From Massilia sp. METH4 (GTDB taxonomy: Bacteria > Pseudomonadota > Gammaproteobacteria > Burkholderiales > Burkholderiaceae_D): a stretch of 64,000 nt of DNA. Location: contig NZ_CP146614.1 in NCBI RefSeq assembly GCF_037094685.1, positions 1,860,001 to 1,924,000 on the forward strand, in the 5' to 3' direction. Each line of letters begins with the position of its first letter. Within the stretch, counting starts at the first letter, position 1. Both the position numbers and the translations under genes were made by a program. The notes beneath the pieces are model-generated. The model saw nothing but the letters and a program-made list of their open reading frames with translations. It did no database searches and had not been told where the DNA came from. Below are positions 16,102-24,961 of this stretch, piece by piece.

Positions 16102-18744
16102 ATGTACTTCACCAAGCAACCCGGTCGCCGCCACGCGATCGCCATCGCCGCGGCCATCTGCGCGATGCCGGCCATGGCCCAGACCACTGAAACTACCGCG
16201 GCCGAGCCGCAGCAGGTCGTCGTGACCGGCATGCGCGCCAGCCTGCAAAAGGCGCAGGACCTGAAAAAGAACGCCGGCCAGGTGGTCGATTCGATCGTGG
16301 CCGACGATATCGGCAAGCTGCCCGACTCGAACGTGGCCGAGGCGCTGCAGCGCATCACCGGCGTGCAGATCTCGCGCAGCCGCGGCGAAGGCGACAAGGT
16401 GCAGATCCGCGGCCTGTCGCAGACGCAAACCCTGGTCAACGGCCGTTCGATCTTCACGGCCGGCAAGGAACGCGGCCTGTCGTTCCAGGATGTGCCGTCC
16501 GAACTGCTGGCCGGCGCCGACGTGTACAAGAGCCCCACGGCCGAACAGGTCGAAGGCGGTATCGGCGGCGTGATCGACCTGCGCATGCGCCGGCCGTTCG
16601 ATTTCGCCGGTTCGAAAGTGGCCGGCACCGTCAAGGTGACCGATGCCGACTACGCGGACAAGCGCAACGGCGAAGGCTCGATCCTCGTCTCGAACCGCTG
16701 GAAAGTGAACGGCCAGGAGTTCGGCGCCCTCGTCAGCATCGCCCACCAGAAGCGCGACTACCGGTCGGACATGCAGGAGCTGGACCCCCCGGCCCAGCTG
16801 GCCGACGGCTCTGGCGTCTATGCCCCGATCGGCGCCTGGTACTCGTATGAACACGGCGAGCGCGAACGCACCGGCGTGAACGCGTCGCTGCAATGGCGAC
16901 CGACCCGCGGCGTGGAGCTGTACCTGGACGCGAACTACACGAAGCTGGAAACGGCCACCGACACCTATGGCCTCTACGGCACGCCATACTGGCCGAACTG
17001 GTCGGCCGAGACGAATGCAGGCGCCATGTGGCCGCGCGGCAGCGTCGCTACCGAGAACGGCAACGTCACCAAGGGCACGTTCTACGGCGCGGAAGTGACC
17101 ACGTCGGGCTTCATCGGCGACAACGACACGAAGACGCGCCAGCTCGCGCTGGGCGGTTCGTGGCGCGCCAACGGCTGGACCGTGAAATCCGAATTGGGCT
17201 ACACGAAGAGCGATTACCAGCGCCTGTACCAGGAAGTGCGCCTGGGCATGGGCTCCACCAATCCGGCGTTCACGTACGACCTGACGACGCCCCTGCCATC
17301 TGCGTATCCGGAATTGGCGAACCCGAACGACCTGGTGACGCCGTCGCAGTACTGGGCCAGCAAGGCGCTGTACTTCCGCCAGAAGAACGACGGCCGCGAA
17401 ACGGTATGGCGAGGCGACGTGGAACGCAGCCTGGACAGCGACCTGATCCCGCGCATCAAGGCCGGCGTACGCCTGTCCGACCGCAAGGCCGGCAGCTCCG
17501 AAATCAACACGATCCATGACATCTGGAACGCCGCCGGCACCGGCGCCGTGGGCGGCGCGTTGCCGGGCCTGGCAAGCCAGATCGGCACGATTCCCTATAG
17601 CGACCTGCTGCACCGCGAGGGCGCCGGCACGATCCCGAAGCAGTGGCTGTCCATCGCCAACCTGGACTGGCTGCGCGACCCGCAGACCGTGCGCTCCGCA
17701 CTTGGCCTGACCGTCCCGGGCTTCGACGCGGCGCAGACCTTCGACTTCAAGGAAAAGACGCAAGCACTGTACGGCATGGCGGACTTCGAATCGGAACTGC
17801 TGGGCAAGACGGTAACCGGCAACTTCGGCGTGCGCTATGTGCGCACGAAAACCGAGCGCCAGTGGCAGGAGCTGCAGAGCGGTGGCTACGTGGCGCGCCA
17901 GGCGTCCACCACCGACGACGATTTCCTGCCGAGCGTGAACGCGCGCATGGAACTGACCGACAAGCTGATCGCCCGCGTGGCCGCGTCGAAGGTGGTGACG
18001 CGCCCGAACTTCGACCAGTTGACCCCGAGCCTGTCGCTGGATGCGAACAACCGCACGGGCTTCGTCGGCAACCCCGATCTGCAGCCGCTGTCGGCACGCC
18101 AGTTCGACACTACGCTGGAGTACTACCTGAGCCAGAGCGACTATGTGTTTGCCGCTGCGTTCTTCAAGAAAGTCGACGGCTTCATCAAGAACGCGACGAA
18201 CAGTATCCAGTACGGCGACACCAAGTATGCCGTGCGCACCCCGTCGAACGGCAACGATGGCACGATCAAGGGCCTGGAAATCGGCTATCAGGGCTTCTTC
18301 ACCAGCCTGCCGGGCATGTGGAAAGGCCTGGGCCTGCAGGCGAACTTCACGTACGTGGACAGCAAGGCGCCGGGCCCCCTCGGCGGCCAGGAAACGGCGC
18401 TGGAAAACCTGTCGAAGCAGAGCGCCAACATCGTCGGCATGTATGACTGGAACGACATCGCCCTGCGCCTGGCGTACAACTACCGCGGCAAGTACCTGGC
18501 CGGCACCGAGAACTACTACGTCAACAACGGTGCCACGATGGCGCAGACGACGGCCTGGATGAACGGCTACGGCCTGGTGGATGCGTATGCGAGCTACCAG
18601 CTGACGAAGAACCTGAAGGTGGCGTTCGAGGTCAGCAACCTGACCCGCAAGTCGCGCAGCAGCTACTACGGCGTGACCGGCACGCAGTTCGGCCGCTATG
18701 CGGACGACCGCCGCTTCGGCCTGAGCCTGCAGGCGAACCTGTAA
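16102..18744 (+). CDS. TonB-dependent outer-membrane receptor (carbohydrate type)
   Basis: An 880-residue receptor. Signal peptide (about 1-26), then a plug domain with VVVTGMRASLQKAQDLKK and GVQISRSRGEGDKVQIRGL, then a 22-strand barrel ending in the C-terminal aromatic-rich strand FGLSLQANL. The VVVTG-RAS start is typical of the large sugar-uptake receptor group in Xanthomonas, Caulobacter and Massilia-type bacteria. Directly after the GH35 gene, it probably imports galactose-containing oligosaccharides. A 10-bp hairpin follows the stop and likely ends the unit. Confidence 0.88.
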   Translation: MYFTKQPGRRHAIAIAAAICAMPAMAQTTETTAAEPQQVVVTGMRASLQKAQDLKKNAGQVVDSIVADDIGKLPDSNVAEALQRITGVQISRSRGEGDKVQIRGLSQTQTLVNGRSIFTAGKERGLSFQDVPSELLAGADVYKSPTAEQVEGGIGGVIDLRMRRPFDFAGSKVAGTVKVTDADYADKRNGEGSILVSNRWKVNGQEFGALVSIAHQKRDYRSDMQELDPPAQLADGSGVYAPIGAWYSYEHGERERTGVNASLQWRPTRGVELYLDANYTKLETATDTYGLYGTPYWPNWSAETNAGAMWPRGSVATENGNVTKGTFYGAEVTTSGFIGDNDTKTRQLALGGSWRANGWTVKSELGYTKSDYQRLYQEVRLGMGSTNPAFTYDLTTPLPSAYPELANPNDLVTPSQYWASKALYFRQKNDGRETVWRGDVERSLDSDLIPRIKAGVRLSDRKAGSSEINTIHDIWNAAGTGAVGGALPGLASQIGTIPYSDLLHREGAGTIPKQWLSIANLDWLRDPQTVRSALGLTVPGFDAAQTFDFKEKTQALYGMADFESELLGKTVTGNFGVRYVRTKTERQWQELQSGGYVARQASTTDDDFLPSVNARMELTDKLIARVAASKVVTRPNFDQLTPSLSLDANNRTGFVGNPDLQPLSARQFDTTLEYYLSQSDYVFAAAFFKKVDGFIKNATNSIQYGDTKYAVRTPSNGNDGTIKGLEIGYQGFFTSLPGMWKGLGLQANFTYVDSKAPGPLGGQETALENLSKQSANIVGMYDWNDIALRLAYNYRGKYLAGTENYYVNNGATMAQTTAWMNGYGLVDAYASYQLTKNLKVAFEVSNLTRKSRSSYYGVTGTQFGRYADDRRFGLSLQANL

Positions 18745-18752
18745 TGGTCGAC

Positions 18753-18776
18753 GGCGTGCGGCCCCTGCCGCACGCC
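18753..18776 (+). terminator. Hairpin ending the galactoside/galactonate unit
   Basis: GGCGTGCGGC (18753-18762) and GCCGCACGCC (18767-18776) form a perfect 10-bp stem with a 4-nt loop, nine bases after the TonB receptor stop. The following bases (GCTTCGATT) are only weakly T-rich. Confidence 0.6.
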
Positions 18777-18841
18777 GCTTCGATTGACTGGACCAGGGTA
18801 GCGGCCTATCATGGCTGACGCACCGGGAACCTCCCCTGCGT

Positions 18842-18854
18842 GGGGACTGTCCCC
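18842..18854. repeat. 13-bp palindrome GGGGACTGTCCCC
   Basis: One of four palindromes of the pattern GGGG-WCWGW-CCCC in the window. The others are at 59087, 59126 and 61229. This copy lies in the 150-bp gap before the LysR gene. Confidence 0.6.
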
Positions 18855-18894
18855 GCTTAGTTGATCTTCAGTTGTTTCGATCGCGTCACCCTGC

Positions 18895-19866
18895 ATGCAC
18901 GACATCCTTTCCGACCGCTTCGTCCGCTCCCACCTGAAGATGCGCCAGCTCGTGCTGCTCGTGGAACTTGGCCGCCATGGCTCGATCCTGCACGCCGCGC
19001 AGGCAGCCAACCTCACGCAGCCGGCCGCCTCCAAGCTGCTGGCCGAACTGGAACACGCGCTGAACGTGCAGCTGTTCGAACGGCTGCCGCGCGGCGTACT
19101 GCCCACCTGGTATGGCGAAGTGCTGATCCGCCGCGCCGGTGCCGCGCTGGCCGAGATGGATGCCGCGCACCAGGAAGTGATGGAGCTGCTGGCGGGACTG
19201 TCGGGCAAGGTGAACGTGGGCGCCGTGCTCACGCCTTCGGCCGGCCTGCTGCCCGATGCGATCAAGCTGCTGAAGACGCGCCATGCGCGGGTGCGGGTCG
19301 CCGTTACGGTCGACACGAGCAAGCTCCTGGTCGATAAGTTGCGGGCCGGCGAGCTCGATATCGTGATCGGCCGCGTGCAGGATACCAACGCCGCCGGCGA
19401 ACTGCATTTCGAACCGGTCACCGACGAGCCGCACAGCCTCATCGCCGGCGCGGGCCACCCGCTGGCCAGCCGCACCGACCTGTCGCTGGCCGACCTGGCC
19501 GCCGAACCGTGGATCGTGCCCCCGGCCGGCTCGGTGCTGCGCGACCGCCTGACGGCACTGTTCCTGTCCCGCGGCCTGGAACCGCCAACCGATACCGTGG
19601 AAGCGATGGCGCTGCCGGTCATCGTCAACCTGCTTGCCGGCAGCCGCATGGTGTCGGCGCTGCCGGCCGAACTGGTGCGGCCTTACCTGGACATGGGCCT
19701 GATCACGCTTCTCCCGTACGACCTGGGCATGACGATGGACCTGTATGGTATCGTCACCCGCAGGCAGCACCGCCTGTCGCCCGGCGCGGAAGCGATGCTG
19801 GCCACGCTGCGCGAAGTCGCCGCGCAGCGTTATCCTGGCGTGGCGAATCAGAGATCCGTCGAATAG
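18895..19866 (+). CDS. LysR-type regulator, probably of the galactoside unit
   Basis: A 323-residue LysR regulator. An N-terminal winged HTH (SILHAAQAANLTQPAASKLLAELEHAL, about 35-60) is followed by an effector-binding domain (about 105-310). Its start, HLKMRQLVLLVELGRHGSI, resembles the galactose-binding-protein regulator (GbpR) subgroup. It follows the TonB receptor on the same strand and is separated by a hairpin, so it probably has its own promoter. Control of the dgo/GH35/receptor genes is inferred from position and subgroup. Confidence 0.8.
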   Translation: MHDILSDRFVRSHLKMRQLVLLVELGRHGSILHAAQAANLTQPAASKLLAELEHALNVQLFERLPRGVLPTWYGEVLIRRAGAALAEMDAAHQEVMELLAGLSGKVNVGAVLTPSAGLLPDAIKLLKTRHARVRVAVTVDTSKLLVDKLRAGELDIVIGRVQDTNAAGELHFEPVTDEPHSLIAGAGHPLASRTDLSLADLAAEPWIVPPAGSVLRDRLTALFLSRGLEPPTDTVEAMALPVIVNLLAGSRMVSALPAELVRPYLDMGLITLLPYDLGMTMDLYGIVTRRQHRLSPGAEAMLATLREVAAQRYPGVANQRSVE

Positions 19867-19954
19867 ATCCGACGAAGGGATTGAATACCGCGGCCCCGAC
19901 TCTGCGTTGACAGTGCACGGCAAGGCCCCGGATTCACCACATCAGGGAGAACGC

Positions 19955-20761
19955 ATGAAGGCTTGCAAGCTGTTTCGCGTCAAGGATCAACCGGAGTTCG
20001 TGGACGAAGCCGCGGCGCTCACGCCGCTGTGCAGCGGCGACGAGCGGCAGGACCGGCGCCTGGGCAAGGCCCTGCACAAGGAGATCGCCCTCCTGCAGGA
20101 AAAGCTGTACGCCGAACGCGAGCGCAAGGTGCTGCTCGTGCTGCAGGGCGTCGATTGCGCGGGCAAGGACGGCACGGTGCACCGGCTGTTCCGCAAGATC
20201 AACCCGATGGGCTTGCGGCCGGTGCGCTTCGACGTGCCGACGGTGGCGGAGACGGCGCGCGACTTCCTGTGGCGCGTACACATCGCGGTACCGCGCAAGG
20301 GCGAGATCGCCGTGTTCAACCGCAGCCATTACGAAGACGTGCTGCACCCGGTCGTCTACGACAAGATCGACGGCGCCGACACGGGCCGCCGCTATGCGCA
20401 GATCCGCGACTTCGAGCGCATGCTGGCCGAATCGGGCACCACCATCGTCAAGGTGTTCCTGCACATTTCGAAGGAGGAGCAGCGGCGCCGGCTGCAAGCG
20501 CGCATCGACGATCCCGACAAGCACTGGAAATTCGATCCGGAAGACTTGAAGCACCGCGAACGGTGGGACGACTACCACGCCGCCTACGCAAAGGCGATCG
20601 CGGAGACGGACGCGCCGCATGCCCCCTGGTACATCGTGCCGGCCGACTCGAAGCCGCACCGAGACCTGGCCGTGGCATCGCTGCTGGCAGAGACGATGCA
20701 GGCAATGAATCTCGCGTTTCCAACGGGGGATCCGAAGCTGGCGAAGGTGAGGGTGAAGTAG
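19955..20761 (+). CDS. Polyphosphate kinase 2 family protein
   Basis: A 268-residue PPK2 protein that uses polyphosphate to phosphorylate a nucleotide, usually AMP/ADP or GDP. The Walker A loop is GVDCAGKDGT (65-74), followed by the lid and NRSHYEDVL, where the family usually has NRSYYEDV. HWKFDPEDLKHRERWDDY is the typical C-terminal motif. A single PPK2 domain suggests a one-domain enzyme; the exact class cannot be settled by eye. AGGGAG precedes ATG 19955. It appears monocistronic. Confidence 0.88.
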   Translation: MKACKLFRVKDQPEFVDEAAALTPLCSGDERQDRRLGKALHKEIALLQEKLYAERERKVLLVLQGVDCAGKDGTVHRLFRKINPMGLRPVRFDVPTVAETARDFLWRVHIAVPRKGEIAVFNRSHYEDVLHPVVYDKIDGADTGRRYAQIRDFERMLAESGTTIVKVFLHISKEEQRRRLQARIDDPDKHWKFDPEDLKHRERWDDYHAAYAKAIAETDAPHAPWYIVPADSKPHRDLAVASLLAETMQAMNLAFPTGDPKLAKVRVK

Positions 20762-21017
20762 ATCGCCCCATGCATGCGAAGGCGGGGCACGGCATTGACG
20801 ATGATCCTGGCGCCGTGTACCTCCGCGGCGGCTTCCAATCCGGCAGCCGGGAGCGGGCGTGTGCCGTCAGCCACGGGCCGGGGCCGCCCGCGGGAGCGGT
20901 ACACTTTCTTCGCCGTGCGCTGCTATGATTGAGCTCACTCGGTCAAAACCGATCGCACTGCGCGACGGCCGGCGCGGCGTGCGCACTCATTCTCCAGCAG
21001 TCTTGTGAGCGAAACCC

Positions 21018-22622
21018 ATGGCGAGCCTGAACCCCGAATCGCCGCCCGCATCTTCCAGCACAACGGCAGGCTCCCTGGAGAGCCTGGTCGGGCGCCTGAG
21101 TACCAGGAAACGGCCGGTCATCCGGCTGCTTCTCCTGTCCACCGCGTTTGCATGCACGGTCGTCATCGCCGTCGCCATCTGGTTCATCTACTCGTCCCGG
21201 CAGACGCAGATCCGCGAGACCGAAGTGGCTACCACGAATGTCGCCCGCATGGTCGGCATACAGGTCGAACTGGCGATGAAGGCTGCGGGCCTGGTGCTCG
21301 CCGATATCACGGAGCGGGCGGAAAACGACCGGACGGACGCGAAATCGCTCGCCCGCCTGAATGGGCATCTGGCCGCACTGGCAAGGGCGACCCCTGAGCT
21401 GCATGGGCTGTTCGTGTATGGCGCCGACGGTGCCTGGCTGGCCTCGTCGTTGAGCGAGCCTGTCGGGGGGAATAACGCCGACCGGGAATATTTCAGGTAC
21501 CACCGCGCTCACGCCGGCCGGGAAGTGCACGTGGGTGCCCCGATGCGAAGCCGGTCGACCGGGGTCTGGATCATTCCCGTATCCCGGCGCATCCAGCATG
21601 CCGACGGCAGCTTCGCAGGCGTGGCCCTGGTCACGCTGCGCATCAACTTTTTCGAGCGCGTCTACGACGAATTGAACATCGGCCGCACGGGCATTGTCCT
21701 GCTCATGCAATCGAATGGAACGGTCGTCTACCGCCGGCCCTTCGACGAGAAGCTGATCGGCCAGGATCTTTCGAAAGGCAATATTTTTGCCGAGCTGCGC
21801 AAGGCCAACGCCGGGTCGGCGTTCCTCGTTGCCAAGGTCGATGGCATAGAGCGCCTCTACAGCTATCGGCGGCTCGACACGGCGCCATTCCTCGTCGCGG
21901 TCGGCCAGACCAGGCAAGAACTGCTGAGCAACTGGGCCAGGACGAGCATCGTCATCGGCAGTGCCGCGTTCCTCATCTGCGTGATCTTCGGCTGGTTCGC
22001 CACAAGGTTGATCAGGCAGATTGTCATCAGGGACCAGCTGGACCAGAAACTGCGCATCTTTTCCGAACGCCTGCAAGAGCACAATATCGACTTGCATGCC
22101 CTGGCCCATACGGACAAGCTGACCCAGCTGCCCAACCGGCGCCGCTTCGACGAGCAGCTCTTGCTGGAACTGAAGCGCGCCGACCGCGCGAACCTGCCCA
22201 TTTCCCTGATCCTGATGGATCTCGATTACTTCAAGCAGTTCAACGATCATTATGGCCACCAGGCGGGAGACCGCTGCCTGCAGAGCGTTGCGAAAGTATT
22301 GTCGGACCAGGTCACCCGGGCGGGAGACCTGGCGGCGCGCATCGGTGGCGAAGAATTCGCCGTCATCCTGCCCAACACCGATCGGGATGGCGCGCTGGCG
22401 GTGGCCGAGCGCATACGGGTGGCCTTGCAAGCGCTCGCCATACCTCACCAGATGGCCGCCAGCCGGGTCGTGACATCCAGCCTGGGCGTGGCGACCGCCG
22501 TGCGCCAACAGCCCGGCAAGCCGTCAGTGGACGAGCTCATCGCGGTGGCGGACGCGCAGCTGTACCGCGCCAAGCATGGCGGCAGGAACCAGGTAAGCGG
22601 CGGCGTACTGGTCAGTACCTGA
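21018..22622 (+). CDS. Membrane diguanylate cyclase with periplasmic Cache-like sensor
   Basis: A 534-residue protein. A cytoplasmic Pro/Ser-rich tail is followed by TM1 (about 38-58), a periplasmic sensor of about 240 residues that looks like a double Cache domain, and TM2 (about 308-330). A short linker leads to a GGDEF domain (about 365-530). The active-site motif is GGEEF (443-447), so it is probably an active cyclase. R434xxD437 forms an intact inhibitory I-site for cyclic di-GMP feedback. The Cache fold suggests it senses a small molecule outside the cell. No partner gene is adjacent. Confidence 0.87.
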   Translation: MASLNPESPPASSSTTAGSLESLVGRLSTRKRPVIRLLLLSTAFACTVVIAVAIWFIYSSRQTQIRETEVATTNVARMVGIQVELAMKAAGLVLADITERAENDRTDAKSLARLNGHLAALARATPELHGLFVYGADGAWLASSLSEPVGGNNADREYFRYHRAHAGREVHVGAPMRSRSTGVWIIPVSRRIQHADGSFAGVALVTLRINFFERVYDELNIGRTGIVLLMQSNGTVVYRRPFDEKLIGQDLSKGNIFAELRKANAGSAFLVAKVDGIERLYSYRRLDTAPFLVAVGQTRQELLSNWARTSIVIGSAAFLICVIFGWFATRLIRQIVIRDQLDQKLRIFSERLQEHNIDLHALAHTDKLTQLPNRRRFDEQLLLELKRADRANLPISLILMDLDYFKQFNDHYGHQAGDRCLQSVAKVLSDQVTRAGDLAARIGGEEFAVILPNTDRDGALAVAERIRVALQALAIPHQMAASRVVTSSLGVATAVRQQPGKPSVDELIAVADAQLYRAKHGGRNQVSGGVLVST

Positions 22623-22658
22623 GGTGCCCTTTGGGCGGCGCCTGGCGCCGGGCAGGTG

Positions 22659-23699
22659 TCAGCGGTTCCCGCCCACCGTCAGGCGTTCCGTCATGCGCTT
22701 TACCGCCCGCATCTGGCGGCCGGACTTCACGGCGAAGTCCGGGTCATCGTAGTTGAACCAATCCCAGCATGAATTCGGGTTCTTGTACCCCAGCGGCGCA
22801 GCTTGCGGGTACAGCACCACGATCCGGTTCGCGTCCGCCCAGCCGTTGTAGCCGGCGTGCCGCACCCAGGCTTCCTTGACGAGGGCCGACGTCTGCTTGC
22901 AGCCGTGGAAGGCCACGTGCAGCTTGCACCCGGTGCCATCGCCTTCGCATGCCGGCGGGATGTACAGCCAGCCGGTGGGCGCCATGCCGTGCTCGGTCGG
23001 CTTGGGCAGGAATTCGGCCTGGTCGAACTCCACGAACCGCCCGGTAGCCGGGCCACTTGCCTTCGGCGCCAGCGGCCCGTAGATCCAGCGCAGCAGTTCG
23101 CCGGCGCCGTCGACGTCGCAATCGCTGATATAGGGCGCGCCCAGGTGGTCGCAGTGGTTGCCGAAGCTATCCGACGGCATCGCGTGCTCGGCCCGCACAT
23201 CCTTGCGGTAGCTGATGTTCTCCGGCGGGATGAAGTGCCTGTAGTACGCCTCCAGGTCGTTCATGACCGCCATCGGCACTACGCTGTCGAGCAGGCCCGA
23301 GAACAGCCATACGCGGTGCCGGGCCAGGTGCGACGTGGCATCGATGCGGCCACGCTCCGCATGGGTGCCCGTCAGCCTCACCAGCGCCGGCACATTGGTA
23401 CCGCCGGGCGACACGGCACACCACGGCGTGCCCGTGGTGCAGCTGCAGACCATCATCGCCCTGCTCAGGTTGCCGCGCGAGCAGGAGTAGGGGCCGCCCG
23501 CGATGATGCCGGCGCCGACCACGCTGGCCGAATACGCCACGCCGAACTGCACGGCCATGTAGGCGCCGGAGGACAGGCCGGAGACCGACAGCTGGCCCGT
23601 CTTCATGGCCGGCAGCGGCACGACCCGGGCGCCGGCGCTGGCGGCAGCCGCGAGTGTGGCGAGGATGAAGGCGTAACGGATGGGGGCGGGACTTTTCAT
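22659..23699 (-). CDS. Secreted PHB depolymerase-like esterase
   Basis: A 346-residue protein with a signal peptide (about 1-24). The lipase box GLSSG has its nucleophile at S43, and the positions of SGLLDSVVP and HVAFHGCKQ fit the polyhydroxybutyrate depolymerase family. Several cysteines suggest disulfides in an exported enzyme. The lipase box comes unusually early, as in the subgroup annotated as poly(3-hydroxybutyrate) depolymerase with GLSSGAYMA. I chose ATG 23699, which gives the signal peptide; longer in-frame starts lack one. It converges on the diguanylate cyclase gene. Confidence 0.8.
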   Translation of the reverse strand: MKSPAPIRYAFILATLAAAASAGARVVPLPAMKTGQLSVSGLSSGAYMAVQFGVAYSASVVGAGIIAGGPYSCSRGNLSRAMMVCSCTTGTPWCAVSPGGTNVPALVRLTGTHAERGRIDATSHLARHRVWLFSGLLDSVVPMAVMNDLEAYYRHFIPPENISYRKDVRAEHAMPSDSFGNHCDHLGAPYISDCDVDGAGELLRWIYGPLAPKASGPATGRFVEFDQAEFLPKPTEHGMAPTGWLYIPPACEGDGTGCKLHVAFHGCKQTSALVKEAWVRHAGYNGWADANRIVVLYPQAAPLGYKNPNSCWDWFNYDDPDFAVKSGRQMRAVKRMTERLTVGGNR

Positions 23700-23862
23700 G
23701 ACTGACTCCCAGCGTGGATGGACTCGATGCCCGGGTGGTACCCGCGTACTGCCTCGACCGCTATCAAACAGGTACGCGATACGTTGGACTTTCCAAAAGC
23801 CGGGACAGCCGGCGTCCACCAGCATACAATGCCTTTCCACCATCTTCGCATCCGGATTCGAC

Positions 23863-24471
23863 ATGACTACTCTGATCAGGTTCGCGGCCGTCTCCGCGTT
23901 CGGCCTGCTGGGCGCGGCAGCGGCGTTCGCGCAGCAGCCCGCCCAGGCGACCCCCGCCACGGCGCAGGCGCAGCCGGCACGCGCCGCCAGCTGCCCCGCC
24001 ATCCTGCACCGCACCTTCAAGCGCTTGCAGGACGATGCTCCCCAAGACCTGTGCCAATATGCCGGCAAGGTCGTCCTCGTGGTGAACACGGCCAGCTACT
24101 GCGGCTTCACGAAGCAATACGAAGGCCTGGAAGCGCTGCATGCCAAATACGGCGGCAAGGGCCTGGTGATACTGGGCTTCCCGTCGAACGACTTCGGCCA
24201 GCAGGAACCGGGCACCGCGAAGGAAATCGCCGAACTCTGCTACAACACCTACGGCGTGAAGTTCCCCATGTTCGCCAAGACCGTGGTGTCCGGCAGCGCG
24301 CCGAACCCGCTGTATGCCGACCTGATCAAGGCCACCGGCAAGGCGCCCGGCTGGAACTTCCACAAGTACCTGATCGGGCGCGACGGCAAGGTGATCGAGA
24401 ACTTCCCCAGCAAGGTCACGCCGCAGGACAAGCAGCTGGTGGGGGCGATCGAGAAGGCGCTGGCGTCCTGA
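23863..24471 (+). CDS. Glutathione peroxidase, exported form
   Basis: A 202-residue protein with an N-terminal signal (about 1-24) and an Ala/Gln/Pro linker before the peroxidase domain. The catalytic motif is VNTASYCGFTKQY with a cysteine at C80, not selenocysteine. GFPSNDFGQQEPG and WNFHKYLIG supply the Gln and Trp of the catalytic set. It reduces peroxides with thiol or thioredoxin donors, here probably in the periplasm. I chose ATG 23863 because the signal peptide begins there. It converges end to end on the rhodanese gene. Confidence 0.88.
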   Translation: MTTLIRFAAVSAFGLLGAAAAFAQQPAQATPATAQAQPARAASCPAILHRTFKRLQDDAPQDLCQYAGKVVLVVNTASYCGFTKQYEGLEALHAKYGGKGLVILGFPSNDFGQQEPGTAKEIAELCYNTYGVKFPMFAKTVVSGSAPNPLYADLIKATGKAPGWNFHKYLIGRDGKVIENFPSKVTPQDKQLVGAIEKALAS

Positions 24472-24867
24472 TCACGCGCGGACCAGCTCGAATCCCTCAT
24501 CCAGCCACCCCGTCACCCCGCCCGGCATGATCTTCACGGGCCGCCCCAGCCTGGCGATGCGGATCGCCGCGCGGGTGGCGCCGTTGCAGTGCGGGCCGGC
24601 GCAATAGGTGACGAACAGCGTGTCGGCCGGGTACTCGGCCAGCTTCGAGCCGATGATCTTGCGGTGCGCCAGGTCGACGGCGCCCGGCAAGTGGCCCTGG
24701 GCGTATTTCTCGGTGCCGCGCACGTCCAGCAGCACGAAATCCTGCTGCGGCGTGCCGAGCACGCTGTGCACGTCCCAGCAATCCGTTTCGAACCGCAGCG
24801 AATCCTCGAAACGGGCCAGCGCCTCGGCGGCGGGGGCGGCGGCAACTTCGGTCACGATCGACATCAT
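24472..24867 (-). CDS. Rhodanese-like domain protein
   Basis: A 131-residue single rhodanese domain with LLDVRGTEKYAQGHLPGA and the active-site loop beginning at C89 (YCAGPHCNGA). It could move sulfane sulfur or act as a thiol-linked partner. Two adjacent ATGs (24867 and 24864) are possible starts; AGGAG upstream slightly favours the second. It is divergent from the GlxA-type regulator at 24962, a neighbour pair I have seen associated in proteobacteria, so regulation by that protein is likely. Confidence 0.82.
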   Translation of the reverse strand: MMSIVTEVAAAPAAEALARFEDSLRFETDCWDVHSVLGTPQQDFVLLDVRGTEKYAQGHLPGAVDLAHRKIIGSKLAEYPADTLFVTYCAGPHCNGATRAAIRIARLGRPVKIMPGGVTGWLDEGFELVRA

Positions 24868-24961
24868 TCTCTCCTGTAGTGCGTTGAACGAGGCTTCATT
24901 GTCGGCCCGGCGGCCTTGCCGGGGCAGTGGCGCGGATGCCAATGTGCGTTAAGATTGCGCC

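Noticed and set aside
12004..17763. An open frame of about 1919 codons on the minus strand.
   Set aside because: It is antisense to dgoK, dgoA, GH35 and most of the TonB receptor, all of which have clear family motifs. It is low-complexity Arg/His/Ala-rich, as expected from GC-rich third positions.
20762..21017. A small gene or riboswitch before the diguanylate cyclase.
   Set aside because: No frame with a ribosome site and no conserved riboswitch core is visible; only a weak 5-bp hairpin (GCCCC/GGGGC) near 20765-20788.
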